Assembly (NCBI GenBank): GCA_028279405.1
Contig: JANQNU010000060.1
Coordinates: 1-64,000 of the forward strand
Direction of reading: 5' to 3'
Length of the DNA stretch: 64,000 bases
Origin: Phycisphaerae bacterium
Lineage (GTDB): Bacteria > Planctomycetota > Phycisphaerae > UBA1845 > Fen-1342
Part shown: piece after piece, positions 19,001 to 26,784 of the stretch
How the letters are laid out: every line of letters starts with the position of its first letter
Position numbering within the stretch: position 1 is the first letter of the stretch
The notes under the pieces: model-generated
Told to the model about the DNA's origin: nothing
The model's database searches: none
The model's input: the letters and a program-made list of their open reading frames with translations, nothing else
Translations under genes and position numbers: made by a program

Positions 19001-19918
19001 GTACTGCAGGTAGCGGCCATGTTCGAGGATCACGCGTGCATCACCGGCGGTGCGCGCCTCCTGCAGGGGTGGCAGGAACTCGTAGGCTTCGCGGTCGAGC
19101 CCGGCGTCCTTCAGCAGATCGAGCGTGCGGCTCCGCCGCGCATCGTCGGTGCCGAATGCCTTCGTTCCCGCGTGGATCGCGCGCATCAGCTCGCTCGTGC
19201 CGTGCTTGGAGGCGGCGTTTCGCAGGATCATGGCGAGCAGGTGAACCTGCTGCTCAGTCAGCTCGGCCGGGGCGGCGTCTGCGACTTTGAGGACCTCTTC
19301 CGGCAGCAGGCCGGACTCGCCGGCCCGCAGCGCGTTGAGCACGCATCCATACATGGCTTGCGACTGCACGCGCGGGAGCGGCGCAAGGAAATCTCCGATC
19401 GCCTCCCAGTTACCCGCGAGGACATGGTCGCGTACCCACACGACGACAAGCTGTACGTTTGCGTTGGCGGCATCCGGATAGGCCTGTGAACGGCTGAGCT
19501 TGGTACGAGCCGCCAGAACGGCAGCTGGTGAACGGGCCATACCCGCCTGCACTTGCGCGAGCGCGGCCCGGAGCCGCTGCGCCCGCTGCATGTCCCGCTT
19601 TTCCTGATTGCCCAAGTCCAGAAGCGTACCGATATCGACGCCGAGGTCGGCATAGTACGCCTTCAGGCTAGAGCGCTCCTCGGCCGAGGATGCCTCATAG
19701 GTCGCCTTGAGGCGGGCGATTCCCTCGGCGGACATTGTCGGCGCGTCGGGAGCAGTGGTCGATGGCAGGCCCGTGTCGGGCAGGCCGGGAATCAGAGGCC
19801 GGACCGGATTGCCGGTTGCTAGAGCGGGCAGCATCAGTGCGACGGCGAGCGCAATTGCCCTCCTGGGAGTAAGACTCCGCGACCCGATCGGTATGTTTTG
19901 TTGACTTCGCATGCTCAT
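16085..19918 (-). CDS. Giant BatD-like membrane protein, last gene of the MoxR/VWA operon
   Basis: A 1277-residue protein. An N-terminal signal segment (ALAVALMLPALATG) is followed by some 750 residues of mainly helical sequence with no recognised domain. A beta-rich region (about 830-1150) starts at VKLRLTIDGPSEIRAGVPF, and the stretch before the membrane helix (SWTVTYQPDG, GRFRLPRLG) resembles the BatD family. One membrane helix lies at about 1165-1185 (AGSAIVATFVLFLLIW), then a basic tail of about 90 residues. BatD proteins are exported, anchored by a C-terminal helix and encoded last or late in MoxR/Bat operons, which fits. The length is about twice the usual. GGGGAG lies only 3 bases before this ATG, so ATG 19912 is an alternative start. 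It is 59 bases after the TPR gene. Function is inferred from context. Confidence 0.75.
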   Translation of the reverse strand: MSMRSQQNIPIGSRSLTPRRAIALAVALMLPALATGNPVRPLIPGLPDTGLPSTTAPDAPTMSAEGIARLKATYEASSAEERSSLKAYYADLGVDIGTLLDLGNQEKRDMQRAQRLRAALAQVQAGMARSPAAVLAARTKLSRSQAYPDAANANVQLVVVWVRDHVLAGNWEAIGDFLAPLPRVQSQAMYGCVLNALRAGESGLLPEEVLKVADAAPAELTEQQVHLLAMILRNAASKHGTSELMRAIHAGTKAFGTDDARRSRTLDLLKDAGLDREAYEFLPPLQEARTAGDARVILEHGRYLQYLANHLRQGDETNQHRARAWALLCEAAVHPKVSPDDRTDAMERAIRLMEQLPRPMIEPWLREVFASETLGPLVIEKITLNAVALGNANIQRAERIRRLVTLKEAVDILLGSDPAERESLRIPLRMLTTAIAQELENASNKRVSRVDRALLLRAVPSPAWLDALNPSLAVRISGASIELAAGVGDISRAVVLLEDAVDRTPDPAQAQVLAERFLKRWAAWLGRVGEPKIWTQSPGSNMAYQRSMLPPVTRGLQRRNLDELREVLEILEPLGVDSRHLPSIGDVFTVCHNPSEAFQLADIERVFGPIDQLPADTARHLAEAVSAAVDGYWRGRSQASSTNTPGQPAPPQRPNAVIVRVVDRGMETANQLADRAQRAAPDDWETDQLKATLALRWLSFRTKTDVVDEAERLAQLRDAYAVFERAAASYAKALASGSQQETSDLFVAWFKTAMGAADVSRLTADVLPLAGTLQDNQFDHIAAALHRLPPDASYRHIAEFAEAVNEAITNVPPEGKPRFVNAAIRIVGDHPAGAPIRARHQLYRELMNDEVKLRLTIDGPSEIRAGVPFGVAVSVRFTSAVDRETEGFSKYLRNNVAIAPGREINYRDLLERTIETAFSKSFDHCVIGFYHPEFPPWGVLEDGQDEWLEKPLAYVIVTPKDASVDRLPQITMEMQFYEGRGYVNVVTSSNTPQIAVGEGPAERPCDELLITQVVDGRDALAQTTDRSVRLEVTARGRGSVPGLAHLLDGIEGALPGYSAGPNGIEPAPTLILNGFDVAPSRSSDMADSSGYPEPDANGIVRPVVERSWTVTYQPDGSASSGRFRLPRLGAETPATLVSKHYATLDIAPISGEWIDLGFQRHRRLPYVAAGSAIVATFVLFLLIWARRRKRPITNLASPLTPPARLTPLSVVTALRRWYEQLDGQLTARELDALEADIHALEYAYFGPGSDTDQEELNSVVKRWAGAGAAQTCHAKPQ

Positions 19919-19977
19919 GCTCTCCCCGGGATCGTACTTGGGATTCGTCGATGCTTGATTACCCTCGCGGGGACTGA

Positions 19978-20841
19978 TTACCAGCCGCCATTGAGGTTCG
20001 GATCCGCGATTCTGCCGTTGTCACTGCGTTTGCGTTTCTGGTTCTCCCTTTGGCCGGCGGGGCGCCGACTGAGCCCAAAATCGCAATCGCAGCCGGCGGG
20101 TGGATACGGCGTCGGGGTTGCCTCGATTTCGTCCAGGGAGTGCTGCTCCAGGTTGAGGACGACCTCGAGATTCTGCTGGTACGTCGCGCGGGCCGCGGCT
20201 TGGGCCGGCGTGGTGGCTGCTTGTTCGGAAAGGTGGCGGAAGTGCTGTCGCGACAACGCGGAGACCTGCCGCCATTGATCATCCGGTTGCCCCTGCATGC
20301 GCATCTCCCGTGCGCCCATGTAGTATGCCGAGGCGAGCTCCGCGCGAATCTGGCGCGCAATGGACACCGAATCACCGCCGGTCGAGCCTACGTTGTTCAG
20401 TAGCTTCTCCAGATTGTCCGCCGCTGCGAACACGTGGCCTGATCCAAGCAGGGCGCGCGCGTGCCGCAGGCGGACGCTGCGGGCGCGATCACTCGCTTGA
20501 GGCAGCTCGGCCTGTACGTCGTCCAGAGCCTCGGCAACGATCTTCCAAGCATCGCGCGCATCCTGCCAAGCGATTTGCTCCTCGGCGAATGCGCGTTCCG
20601 CCCGCTCGATATCTTCCGGCGTGCCGCTTGCGTCTGCCCGACGCTTGGCCACGACCCTGATTTCGTGCCGCGCCGTCGCACGCTCGTGCAACTGTTCCGC
20701 GGCTTGTCGCGCGGTCTCGGCTTGTGCGAACAGTGTTGCAGCACGTTGCTCGTGCAGCAATGCTCTACCCGGACCATAGTGGAAGCTCACGCCGGCGAGC
20801 AGTCCGAGCACCCAGCTAGTCCACAATAAGCTCCTCACCAT
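19978..20841 (-). CDS. TPR-like periplasmic protein (BatC position)
   Basis: A 287-residue protein with an N-terminal signal anchor (SLLWTSWVLGLLAGVSF) and long helices rich in Ala, Arg and Glu (residues 30-215) including RLRHARALLGSGHVFAAADN, which looks like degenerate TPR or coiled coil. The C-terminus is a basic, Pro/Asn-rich tail. The ATG overlaps the stop of the VWA gene by 7 bases, with GGAG 7 bases before it. In MoxR/Bat operons a TPR protein (BatC) sits between the VWA proteins and BatD, so this is the likely equivalent. Sequence alone would not identify it. Confidence 0.7.
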   Translation of the reverse strand: MVRSLLWTSWVLGLLAGVSFHYGPGRALLHEQRAATLFAQAETARQAAEQLHERATARHEIRVVAKRRADASGTPEDIERAERAFAEEQIAWQDARDAWKIVAEALDDVQAELPQASDRARSVRLRHARALLGSGHVFAAADNLEKLLNNVGSTGGDSVSIARQIRAELASAYYMGAREMRMQGQPDDQWRQVSALSRQHFRHLSEQAATTPAQAAARATYQQNLEVVLNLEQHSLDEIEATPTPYPPAGCDCDFGLSRRPAGQRENQKRKRSDNGRIADPNLNGGW

Positions 20842-21872
20842 GATGATGCTCCTACTCTGGTTGCCGGTGCGCTCGCCGAGACAGTGCGGGTGACGCGCGT
20901 CGCATCACGCTTCAAGCTGCGCTCTTCGCGGCGCGATAATCGCGAAATGCCAAAGAGCGCCAGGGCGGGGCCGATCGCCGCGAACAGCAATGCACCGCCG
21001 GCGAGGGCGGCAAGTCCTCGTTCGCGATCGTCCCAAGGCGTCCGCGGCTGCGGCGCAGTCATGGCCAACGAGTGAATCACACGTGTCGGCAAGAAGCCGC
21101 GGTTGCCATCGAAGTACTGTCCGCCAAGCCGCGCCGCGAGCAGTTTGAGCGATGTTGCGTCCTGCCGCGAAGCCCGTGACCCTAATAGCGACGTTCCGCG
21201 TGTGTCGCCTACGCCGACAACCAGCACATCAGCGATCGACGCGGGCAGTGGCCCGACGGTCATTGAACTCTCGGCGTCACCGTCACTGATGACCACGAGC
21301 GTCGCAGAGCGTCGACCCCATGGGCGGGCATGTTTCAGCGCCGCGTTGATGCCGCTGGCGATGTCCGTTTCGCCGGGTTCGAACCCCCTGTAGTACGGCA
21401 TGCCGCTGAGTACACGGAGCACGAGGTTCATGTCGTTGGTGTCGGTCAGGACGGGGATTGCCTTGGTGTAAAAGGCGACTAGCGTAATCCGCGAGTCGCT
21501 TGCGCCGACGCGGTCGAGCAACTCCTGCATAATCTGGCCCGCCCAGCGCGCGCGAGTCGTCTTCTGGCCCTGTGGGCCGGCGTCCTCCACGTACATGCTG
21601 GGGGAGACATCTAGGCAGATCAGCACCCGTTTCGACGCACGGGGCGAGCGAGTACGGTCCGCTGCCGTCGGGTCAAAGCGCAATAACGTCATTGCGCCGA
21701 ACGCGATGGCGCCCAGTGACACCGCCCGTAGCAGCGGTACGGCTCGCACCCAGGCCGCGGGTCGTCCGGCACCCCCGAACGCCAGATGAGCGACACGCCG
21801 AATGCGGCGCGCATGCAGCCACTCGGCCCCCAGTACTACCAGCACGACGGCGATCGTGGCTCCCGTTACCAT
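20835..21872 (-). CDS. VWA-domain membrane protein, second of a pair (BatB-like)
   Basis: A 345-residue protein. ATG 21872 is chosen over a longer open frame because GAGG lies 8 bases before it and it overlaps the previous stop (ATGGTAA). Two membrane helices lie at about 3-19 and 44-64; the VWA domain starts near 82 with MIDAS motif DVSPS (88-92), a GETD segment and VISDGDAE. A C-terminal helix (about residues 290-315) precedes a basic tail. This is the BatA/BatB layout: a VWA domain held at the membrane by flanking helices. VWA proteins of this type work with MoxR ATPases in maturation or stress tolerance of envelope complexes. It is translationally coupled to genes on both sides. Confidence 0.88.
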   Translation of the reverse strand: MVTGATIAVVLVVLGAEWLHARRIRRVAHLAFGGAGRPAAWVRAVPLLRAVSLGAIAFGAMTLLRFDPTAADRTRSPRASKRVLICLDVSPSMYVEDAGPQGQKTTRARWAGQIMQELLDRVGASDSRITLVAFYTKAIPVLTDTNDMNLVLRVLSGMPYYRGFEPGETDIASGINAALKHARPWGRRSATLVVISDGDAESSMTVGPLPASIADVLVVGVGDTRGTSLLGSRASRQDATSLKLLAARLGGQYFDGNRGFLPTRVIHSLAMTAPQPRTPWDDRERGLAALAGGALLFAAIGPALALFGISRLSRREERSLKRDATRVTRTVSASAPATRVGASSW

Positions 21873-22786
21873 GGCGTATACCTCAGTCCGAGCAACGCAA
21901 TGGTCTGCAGCAGCAGCGCAACAACTCCTGTCGCCGCACACAACCGCACGTCATCCATTTCGACTTTACCCTGCGGAACGATCCGGGCCGGCTGCATGCG
22001 ATTGATGTGATTGAACACGTCCGCGAGAGCGCCCTTATCCGTCGCCGTCAGTCCCTCGCCTCCGGTTTCGCGCGCCAGTTCAGCGACTTCCGGGATCATG
22101 GCGATGTCGTCGGCCACGTGGACGTAATACAGAACGCAGCGCGCATCGTTCAACTCGCGCGCTAACTCGTACTGACGGCCACCTTGCATATCGGGGCTTT
22201 CGCCGTCGGAGACCAGGATGATCAGACGATCACCCTCGAGCGCCTCCGCTTCGATGTTCCTGCAAACAAACCGCAGGCATGCGGCAATCGCCGTGCTCTG
22301 CATGTGCTCCGGCTGCTGATCCGGATTGGCGAAGGGCAGCGCGTTGCGGATCGCCTGCAGGTCCTTGGTCAGCGGAATCCAGCGCACTTGTTCGCCTCCG
22401 AACAATGTCAAGCCCATCGCATCGCCTTCGCGAGCGCGCGTGAAGTTCTCGATCGCCCGGGCGGCGAGTTGGTAGCGGCGGCCGCTGAAGAACCCCATGC
22501 TGCCCGAGACATCGAGGCAGATCTGGATATTCGTCACCGAACGGAGCGCGCGCGGTTGCTGCAATCGCTGTGGACGGGCGAGCAGGATGATCGCGAGGGC
22601 CAGCAGGATCGCCGGAAGCGTCGACGTTGCCGCCAGGCCCCAGCGCAGCCAGCGACGTCTCCGGTGCGGGCGATGATCGAACGGCAGCGTCAAGGGCCGG
22701 CCCGTCCGCCCGAAGAGCACGAGCGCCACCGGAACCACCAGCAGCATGAGAACCCAGGGATGTACGAAACTGTCCGGTAGCATCAT
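21866..22786 (-). CDS. VWA-domain membrane protein, first of a pair (BatA-like)
   Basis: A 306-residue protein with helices at about 10-26 and 53-71, then a VWA domain with the classical MIDAS motif DVSGS (92-96), a threonine-containing loop and VSDGES, and a final helix (residues about 285-303). It matches the BatA family in size and layout. It starts 5 bases after the previous gene and its stop overlaps the next start by 7 bases. The intact MIDAS motif implies metal-dependent ligand binding, probably to the MoxR ATPase or its client. Confidence 0.9.
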   Translation of the reverse strand: MMLPDSFVHPWVLMLLVVPVALVLFGRTGRPLTLPFDHRPHRRRRWLRWGLAATSTLPAILLALAIILLARPQRLQQPRALRSVTNIQICLDVSGSMGFFSGRRYQLAARAIENFTRAREGDAMGLTLFGGEQVRWIPLTKDLQAIRNALPFANPDQQPEHMQSTAIAACLRFVCRNIEAEALEGDRLIILVSDGESPDMQGGRQYELARELNDARCVLYYVHVADDIAMIPEVAELARETGGEGLTATDKGALADVFNHINRMQPARIVPQGKVEMDDVRLCAATGVVALLLQTIALLGLRYTPW

Positions 22787-22791
22787 GGCAA

Positions 22792-23649
22792 TTACCCTTG
22801 GGCGGTGGGTGACGGCGTTTCATTCACCGATGTCGTGTCGGTCGTCGCGAGGTCGTCGAGCCAGCGAAACAACGCGTCGGTCGGCGCGACGGCCACATCC
22901 TGCTGCGAACCGGCGTGCAGCCACGATTCCAGTGCCAACAGTACGTCCCGCGTGCGTGGATGCACGCGCAGCGCGCGAATCTGGCCGGCACGGTCCTCCG
23001 GCGGCAGCGCCTGCCGCACGTCCGGATGTTGGGCCAGCACGCGAAGGAACTGGAGTTCCAATCGAGCAAGTTCGTCGGTATCCAACGCAGCGTGGCATCC
23101 CTTCTTCAGAAGCAACCGCGCCTCGTCGAGCGGTCGGCACGGCCTCTCTTCGGGCGGCTGTACCGCATCATTCAAGCGGCGCGGCCAATACCGGCGGGCC
23201 GCGACGATCAATGGGACGGCGAGCCAAGCGACTCCAAGAAACGTCATCGCAAGGGCGTAGCCGGTGCGGAGATGTGGATCGGGCAGCTTCGTTGATTGCA
23301 ACGCTCCGGCATTTCCTGGATCAAGCAACGACACGACCCGGACCGGCATCGACGGGAGATGCTCGGCCGGTCGTCCGTCAGCGCGTTCAACGTAATCCCG
23401 TAGGTCGTAACGTCCCGGGACAAGTCCAATGAACAGGATCCGTTGCGGGCTACCGTTGGGGTCGTGCGACACGCGAACGAGCAGTGCCGAGGAGGGGGCT
23501 TGTACCGGCCGGGCGCGCAGCGTCCCCATGTTCGCGGGCACCGTGATGCTCGATTCTAGGCCGCGCGCGGCGGTGATGTCCTGGTCGGCGCGGGCGGCGA
23601 CCCATGTTGCAAGTAAAAGGACCGCGAGAGCGCCATAGTGGATCATCAT
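22792..23649 (-). CDS. Single-span membrane protein of the MoxR operon (DUF4381-like position)
   Basis: A 285-residue protein. ATG 23649 is chosen because GAGGAGG lies 5 bases upstream; it overlaps the DUF58 stop (ATGA). A signal peptide (about 1-20, ending ARA) is followed by an exported beta-rich part of about 100 residues, one membrane helix (YALAMTFLGVAWLAVPLIVA, about 130-150) and a cytoplasmic helical part of about 120 residues (LARLELQFLRVLAQHPDV). I see no named domain. In MoxR operons a small protein of this topology (DUF4381) lies between DUF58 and the VWA genes. Assignment rests on place and topology. Confidence 0.7.
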   Translation of the reverse strand: MMIHYGALAVLLLATWVAARADQDITAARGLESSITVPANMGTLRARPVQAPSSALLVRVSHDPNGSPQRILFIGLVPGRYDLRDYVERADGRPAEHLPSMPVRVVSLLDPGNAGALQSTKLPDPHLRTGYALAMTFLGVAWLAVPLIVAARRYWPRRLNDAVQPPEERPCRPLDEARLLLKKGCHAALDTDELARLELQFLRVLAQHPDVRQALPPEDRAGQIRALRVHPRTRDVLLALESWLHAGSQQDVAVAPTDALFRWLDDLATTDTTSVNETPSPTAQG

Positions 23650-24509
23650 CGGCACCTCCTCGTGAACCCGCCGCGCGACTTGAGGAAACGGCGAATGGGG
23701 GCGAGGGGGCGCTCGTCGGTGCGCACCGTCAGCACATCAATCCCGGCTGCCAGCAGCTCATCGTGCGCGGCGGTATGTGCGGGCCAGTTCGTCCGGCCAT
23801 ACCCGATGAACGCAGCGCCGCTTTCTGATTCGCGGCCGCGAAAGAAGCCGGCGCGCAGTCGACCCTGTTCGGCCGGATCGAACAGTCGAATCGCAACGCA
23901 GTCATGCCGCAGCGCGCAACGCACAAGACTCCGTGCCGCATCCGGATCGTGGAAGTCGCTCAGCACGACCACGAGGCTTGTGGAGAAGGCCGATGCTTCA
24001 ATTCGATTGACGGCGACGTGCAGGCCAGAGCTCGCCGACGGGCGCCGTCGAAGTGCATCGAGCGCAAGCCATAAATCGGGACGGCGCAAGCCGGGCTGCG
24101 GCGGATGATCGCTATGACCAAGCAGCGACACCGGGTTCATGTGGCGCAGACAAATCAGTCCGGTGGCTGCCGCAATCCAGACGGCCAGGTCGAACTTGCG
24201 CGTCGGCATGGATGTCACCATCATCGAAGCCGACGTGTCGACAACGATGTACGTAGGGAGCCGGCGCAGCACCTCGTATTGCTTGACGAACGGTTTTCCG
24301 CTTCGCCCCGTCAGGCGCCAGTCAAGCGCGCGTCGCGGGTCGCCGGGCTGGTAGGGGCGCGATGAAGCGTACTCCAATCCCTGCCCGACAAACAGCGAAA
24401 CGTGACTTCCGAAACCGACGTCGGCGGCGATTCGGCGGACGATCAGCTCGAAGTCCTCGTCGGCCAGTTCGCGCGGCGAACCGAGGGGGGTATGCGTCCA
24501 CGTGCTCAT
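23646..24509 (-). CDS. DUF58 protein of the MoxR operon
   Basis: A 287-residue protein. ATG 24509 has GGAGG 8 bases upstream; an earlier in-frame ATG (24548) overlaps the MoxR stop but lacks a ribosome site. The DUF58 signature YQPGDPRRALDW (53-64) is followed by GKPFVKQYE, then a VWA-like fold with DTSAS, and a later VLSDFHD segment. DUF58 proteins are encoded with MoxR ATPases in many bacteria and are thought to link the ATPase to the VWA proteins. Its length is typical. No membrane helix is seen. Confidence 0.9.
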   Translation of the reverse strand: MSTWTHTPLGSPRELADEDFELIVRRIAADVGFGSHVSLFVGQGLEYASSRPYQPGDPRRALDWRLTGRSGKPFVKQYEVLRRLPTYIVVDTSASMMVTSMPTRKFDLAVWIAAATGLICLRHMNPVSLLGHSDHPPQPGLRRPDLWLALDALRRRPSASSGLHVAVNRIEASAFSTSLVVVLSDFHDPDAARSLVRCALRHDCVAIRLFDPAEQGRLRAGFFRGRESESGAAFIGYGRTNWPAHTAAHDELLAAGIDVLTVRTDERPLAPIRRFLKSRGGFTRRCR

Positions 24510-24544
24510 CGTGCGCCTCCGCGTTCGGGTCCCTTCACTTGCGC

Positions 24545-25570
24545 TCATGTCAAACGGTCGAGAATGTCCCGCAACACGCTTTCCGGGCGCAGCCCCTGCG
24601 CCAGCGCCTCGTACCGCAGTCGCATACGGTGCAGCAGCGCATCTTCGGCGAGGGCGAAGATATCTTCCGGGATTACGTACTTCCGCCCGTGGAGCATCGC
24701 GCGGGCCCGCGCTGCGGTCACCAGTGCGATCGCCGCGCGCGGACTGCACCCCAGCTCGATGCGCTCATCATTTCGCGTCAGGTTGACCAACTCGACACAG
24801 TCACGGACGAAGACGTCGCTGACGTGGATCTGCTGGACGTCCTGCATCGCGCGGGTCAGATCCGCTAGCTGCAGTTGCCCTTCGTTCTCGATCATATCAA
24901 AGGCCGACATCGGCACTGCGCCTTCTCCGCGATGCCTAAGCTTCAGTGCAGCGCTGCGCCGCACGATTTCGGCCTCGTCCTCAGGCGATGGATATGTCAG
25001 TCGATGCCGCAGCAGAAAGCGGTCGAGCTGGGCTTCAGGTAATTCGAATGTACCCGCTTGTTCCACAGGATTCTGCGTGGCGATCACGACGAACGGCGTC
25101 GGCAGGTCGTACGTAACATCACCGATCGATACGCGGCGCTCCTGCATTGCTTCCAGCAGCGCCGACTGCACTTTTGGCGAGGCACGGTTGATCTCGTCAG
25201 CCAACAGCAGATTGGTGAAGACGGGGCCCTCGTGTATGCGGAACGCGCCGGTGCCCTGGTCGAGGACTTCGCCGCCGACGATGTCCGACGGTAACAGGTC
25301 GATTGTGAATTGAACGCGCTTGAACTGCAGCGAGATTGCATGTGCGACGCTGTGAACCAGCAGGGTCTTGGCAATCCCGGGGACACCTTCCAGCAACAGG
25401 TGTCCCCCTGTCAGCAATGCGATCAGCACACGCTCGACAACCTCCTGCTGGCCGACGACGGTGCGCGCGACGTGGCGACTCACCGCTTTGCCGAAGCGCT
25501 CCATGGTGTCGTTCTCGTCCGGTGCGACGGTAACACTCTCCGGCTCGTGCACGTTCGCGTTTCTGTCCAT
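24545..25570 (-). CDS. moxR: MoxR-family AAA+ ATPase
   Basis: A 341-residue ATPase. GAGG lies 7 bases before the ATG. Walker A GVPGIAKT (62-69), Walker B LLLADE (121-126), sensor-1 VIATQNPVEQ and the region with LPEAQLDRF and RHRLTYPSPEDE are all characteristic of the MoxR group. It is a hexameric chaperone-like ATPase working with VWA proteins to mature or remodel envelope or metal-containing complexes. It sits 36 bases after the thioredoxin gene and 35 before DUF58. Full length with all motifs, so probably active. Confidence 0.95.
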   Translation of the reverse strand: MDRNANVHEPESVTVAPDENDTMERFGKAVSRHVARTVVGQQEVVERVLIALLTGGHLLLEGVPGIAKTLLVHSVAHAISLQFKRVQFTIDLLPSDIVGGEVLDQGTGAFRIHEGPVFTNLLLADEINRASPKVQSALLEAMQERRVSIGDVTYDLPTPFVVIATQNPVEQAGTFELPEAQLDRFLLRHRLTYPSPEDEAEIVRRSAALKLRHRGEGAVPMSAFDMIENEGQLQLADLTRAMQDVQQIHVSDVFVRDCVELVNLTRNDERIELGCSPRAAIALVTAARARAMLHGRKYVIPEDIFALAEDALLHRMRLRYEALAQGLRPESVLRDILDRLT

Positions 25571-25606
25571 GCGTCGACCTCGAAAAAAGGGACGGATATT
25601 CGCTGT

Positions 25607-26749
25607 CTACTTACTTCCATTACGAGGAGCTCGCTCATCGTTTTCCACGGGCGGGTTGACGATCCGGTCGACGACATCCACAACCCGTGTCGCTCGCACA
25701 CCGGCTGCACGAACGACTCCATGTGCATCGACGATCACGGTGATGGGGACGAATCGAATGTTGAACGCCGCCATCGTCAGTCCGCCAGGGGTGCGCCGGT
25801 CGCCGGGTGGATCGGCGTCGCGCACGATCGTGCTACTCCAGTTTCCTTCGGCGGCGAGCGTCCGTACCTCGGCCCAATCGTCGCGATTGTCGCAGACGGC
25901 GATCAGACGTGCGCCGCGCTGAATCAGTTCTGGTTCGAGCGCGCGCAATTCGTCCAGCGCGCGAATTGAGTAGACGTTGCTCGTCGACCAGAAATGCAAC
26001 ACGGTGACGCTGCCGGATGACAATGACGGGTCTGGCCGTGGCCCGAGGCACTCGTCGGTCGTCATCACGGAAACAGCGCTCCCCTCCGTTGCGCGCAGGC
26101 CCGGGTCGCGTGTTACTCCGCCGAGAAAGAACTCAGGCGGAAACGAGGCCGTTTCCTCGATGGGGTCCTTCAGGATTCGCTCAATCACGTCCGCGACTTT
26201 CTCCGGACGTAGCCCTGCCGCCCGGACAATTCCCCGACGATCGATCACGACATAGGTCGGCCACGCCTCCAGTTTGTAGCGTCGAGCCGTGTTGTCCTGC
26301 TCGTCCGACGAGTCGAGGGCGATCGAGTAGCGGATCTGCCGTCTTTCGGCTTCGCGCTGCGCCTTGTCCCACGCTCGGTTCGAGTCATGCACGCCGATGA
26401 GCGTCACGCCGCGATCGGCGTATTGACGCACGAGGCTCGCATCCACGTTGAGCGCGGCGATGCAAGGCGCGCACCACGCCGCCCAGAAATCGAGCACGAC
26501 AATGCGGCCGCGCAGCTTCTCCAGTTCCTGTGGCGCTCCGATCCACGCCTGGGTGTTTAGCTCAGGTGCTGGCTGCCCTTGAAGTCGCCGCACGAGGAAC
26601 TGGTCCGAGAAGTACCAGTCCAATGGGAATTCATTGCGCGGTTCGCCGGCGCGGGTGCCGTGGTCGCTCCCACCGAGGATAAGCCCTAGGCCTAGTGCCG
26701 CGCAACGCAGCCGAGCGATTGTGATATTCATGCTCCGTCCGAATCGCAT
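25607..26749 (-). CDS. Exported tandem thioredoxin (TlpA-like), second domain lacking CxxC
   Basis: A 380-residue protein. ATG 26749 has GGAG 7 bases upstream; the longer open frame would run into the kinase gene. A signal segment (ARLRCAALGLGLILGG) ends near residue 35. The first TlpA/AhpC-type domain (about 55-195) has DFWAAWCAPC with active cysteines 93 and 96 and the WPTYVVIDRRG segment with cis-proline 164. The second (about 225-370) keeps the fold (VTVLHFWSTSNVYSIRALDE and VPITVIVDAHG) but has S-T-S-N where the cysteines should be, so it cannot do disulfide chemistry. A catalytic domain fused to a binding-only copy is plausible. It sits between the kinase and MoxR, tying the operon to redox control outside the cytoplasm. 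Confidence 0.87.
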   Translation of the reverse strand: MRFGRSMNITIARLRCAALGLGLILGGSDHGTRAGEPRNEFPLDWYFSDQFLVRRLQGQPAPELNTQAWIGAPQELEKLRGRIVVLDFWAAWCAPCIAALNVDASLVRQYADRGVTLIGVHDSNRAWDKAQREAERRQIRYSIALDSSDEQDNTARRYKLEAWPTYVVIDRRGIVRAAGLRPEKVADVIERILKDPIEETASFPPEFFLGGVTRDPGLRATEGSAVSVMTTDECLGPRPDPSLSSGSVTVLHFWSTSNVYSIRALDELRALEPELIQRGARLIAVCDNRDDWAEVRTLAAEGNWSSTIVRDADPPGDRRTPGGLTMAAFNIRFVPITVIVDAHGVVRAAGVRATRVVDVVDRIVNPPVENDERAPRNGSK

Positions 26750-26784
26750 CAACGGTCTCCAGAACGATAGAAGGTTCGTGCGAT

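Noticed and set aside
21370-21400. GGGTTCGAACCCCC, resembling a tRNA T-arm
   Set aside because: It lies in the VWA coding sequence and no acceptor or anticodon stem fits around it.
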